A stretch of DNA of 64,000 bases, taken from assembly GCF_017377655.1 (NCBI RefSeq), contig NZ_JAFREL010000020.1, positions 1 to 64,000 on the forward strand, written 5' to 3'. This stretch comes from Candidatus Enterococcus ferrettii (GTDB taxonomy: Bacteria > Bacillota > Bacilli > Lactobacillales > Enterococcaceae). Positions 63,211 through 64,000 of this stretch are shown here, one piece after another. A program made the position numbers and the translations under genes. The first letter of the stretch is position 1. The number at the start of each line of letters is the position of its first letter. The notes beneath the pieces are model-generated. The model ran no database searches. It was not told the origin of the DNA and worked only from the letters and a program-made list of their open reading frames with translations.

Positions 63211-64000
63211 CAGCTCAACTCCCTTCCTGTAACGGTTAAGAAGACATTTTCCAGCGTTGGTTCACAGGAATGAATCGATTCGACTAAATCGTCCGTCATC
63301 CATTCTGTTAATTTCTTCGTATTTTCAACCGTATGAGCTAAAGTAATTTTTTCCCTTGTATTCAGCAAAATGCGGTACTGTTTCTTAGAATTATAGCGCA
63401 GACAAATCTCTTGGGGCGTGCCAAACTCAACGATTTTGCCATCATTTAACAGCGCAACATGGTCACACAGCTTAGAGGCTTCTTCCATATTGTGTGTCGT
63501 CAAGAAAATACCCATACCGTCTTTCTTAAGCTCCAGCAGCAGGCGATGAATTTCAAGAGCTGTAGTCGGATCAAGTCCCGAGGTCGGTTCATCTAAGAAC
63601 AATACCTTAGGCTGATGCATTACTGCTCGCGCCAATATTAACCGCTGACCTTGTCCTTTAGAAAGCTTCCCAGCCAATTGCTTTTTCTGTTCCACCAAAC
63701 CAACCCGTTTCAGCAAATGATCAATCCGCTCCTTAGGCACATTCAGCAGCTGGGCAAACAACAGCAGATTTTCATAAACAGTAAATTCTTCGTATACTCC
63801 GCTGGCATCGGTCACTATTCCGATTTTTTCATAAATTTGTTCATTAATTCTTCGCGTATCGCTGCCTAATATCGTTGCTTCCCCCGAGCTTTGAACCATT
63901 TGTCCGGTCACAATTTTAATTGTCGTAGTTTTTCCGGCACCAGATGGCCCTAAAAAACCAAGAATTTCACCAGCAGAAAGAGTCATATTAATGTCTTTTA
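63210..64000 (-). CDS. ABC transporter ATPase (cut by window edge)
   Basis: The ATPase partner of the ABC-2 permease. Walker A is GPSGAGKTTTIK, the signature LSKGQGQR, Walker B KVLFLDEPTSGLD and the H-loop TTHNMEEA. The frame continues past an internal ATG at 63986 through KDIN to the window edge. In this family the strand 'xxDINxxLxxGEI' precedes Walker A, so the true start is outside. About 263 residues are visible. Confidence 0.92.
   Translation of the reverse strand, partial: KDINMTLSAGEILGFLGPSGAGKTTTIKIVTGQMVQSSGEATILGSDTRRINEQIYEKIGIVTDASGVYEEFTVYENLLLFAQLLNVPKERIDHLLKRVGLVEQKKQLAGKLSKGQGQRLILARAVMHQPKVLFLDEPTSGLDPTTALEIHRLLLELKKDGMGIFLTTHNMEEASKLCDHVALLNDGKIVEFGTPQEICLRYNSKKQYRILLNTREKITLAHTVENTKKLTEWMTDDLVESIHSCEPTLENVFLTVTGRELS

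Noticed and set aside
1..64000. CRISPR array, tRNA, rRNA or insertion sequence
   Set aside because: No regularly spaced repeats, no tRNA- or rRNA-like sequence and no transposase were found on reading both strands.

Overview
The window looks like chromosome from a low-GC Firmicute, most likely an Enterococcus. This is inferred from the gene families and their order, not from any marker gene. The clearest pointers are an agmatine-deiminase cluster in the order known from E. faecalis (aguR divergent from aguB-aguD-aguA-aguC), a SagA-like NlpC/P60 hydrolase, an Fst-like type I toxin, PerR-, CcpA-, Fur- and AraR-type operator sequences, and LPXTG surface proteins. I see no rRNA, tRNA, CRISPR array or insertion sequence.

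Layout, left to right. (1) 1-3097, minus strand: five tightly packed genes for a DivIVA-like coiled-coil protein, an unknown protein, a signal peptidase I, a two-TM protein and the start of a secreted protein cut by the window edge. A lone tyrosine integrase follows (3467-4573). (2) 5073-6107: secreted NlpC/P60 hydrolase. (3) 6691-16451: L-arabinose region, with araB-araD-araA under an AraR-type promoter, araR, a GH127 beta-L-arabinofuranosidase, an AraC-type regulator and a GPH-family sugar symporter. (4) 17056-18274: DUF1659 and DUF2922 small genes, then an unlisted 30-32-codon Fst-like toxin. (5) 18403-24263: agmatine-to-putrescine pathway with a perfect cre site. (6) 24433-28969: a degenerate response-regulator-like protein, then LysR plus a three-gene UbiD/UbiX/LpdD set resembling gallate decarboxylase. 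(7) 29230-33583: LRR/LPXTG surface protein with a Fur-like box, two YciI proteins and a WYL regulator. (8) 33707-39181: complete Opp/Dpp peptide ABC transporter whose near-consensus promoter is overlapped by a cre-like site. (9) 39976-46405: MATE exporter behind a long leader hairpin, the tagatose-6-phosphate pathway lacABCD with lacR, and a CorA-type transporter. (10) 46978-49662: Spx-family protein and ahpC-ahpF behind a perfect PerR box. (11) 50036-59339: a surface-glycan cluster with two GH3 enzymes (one membrane-anchored with permuted domain order), a GtrA protein, a GT2 glycosyltransferase and a divergent LytTR/GHKL two-component system. (12) 59396-64000: UDP-galactopyranose mutase, an Mga-type regulator and an ABC exporter cut by the right edge.

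The most interesting reading is region 11. Both GH3 promoters carry the same pair of direct repeats, ATTCATA-N14-ATTCATA, with a 21-bp period and a nearly constant distance to the -10 element. This is the arrangement expected for a LytTR response regulator, and one is encoded in the divergent direction. It suggests a self-contained, sensor-controlled system that trims and decorates a cell-surface glycan. The second highlight is the Fst-like toxin at 18176-18274, whose ribosome-binding site is buried in a hairpin.
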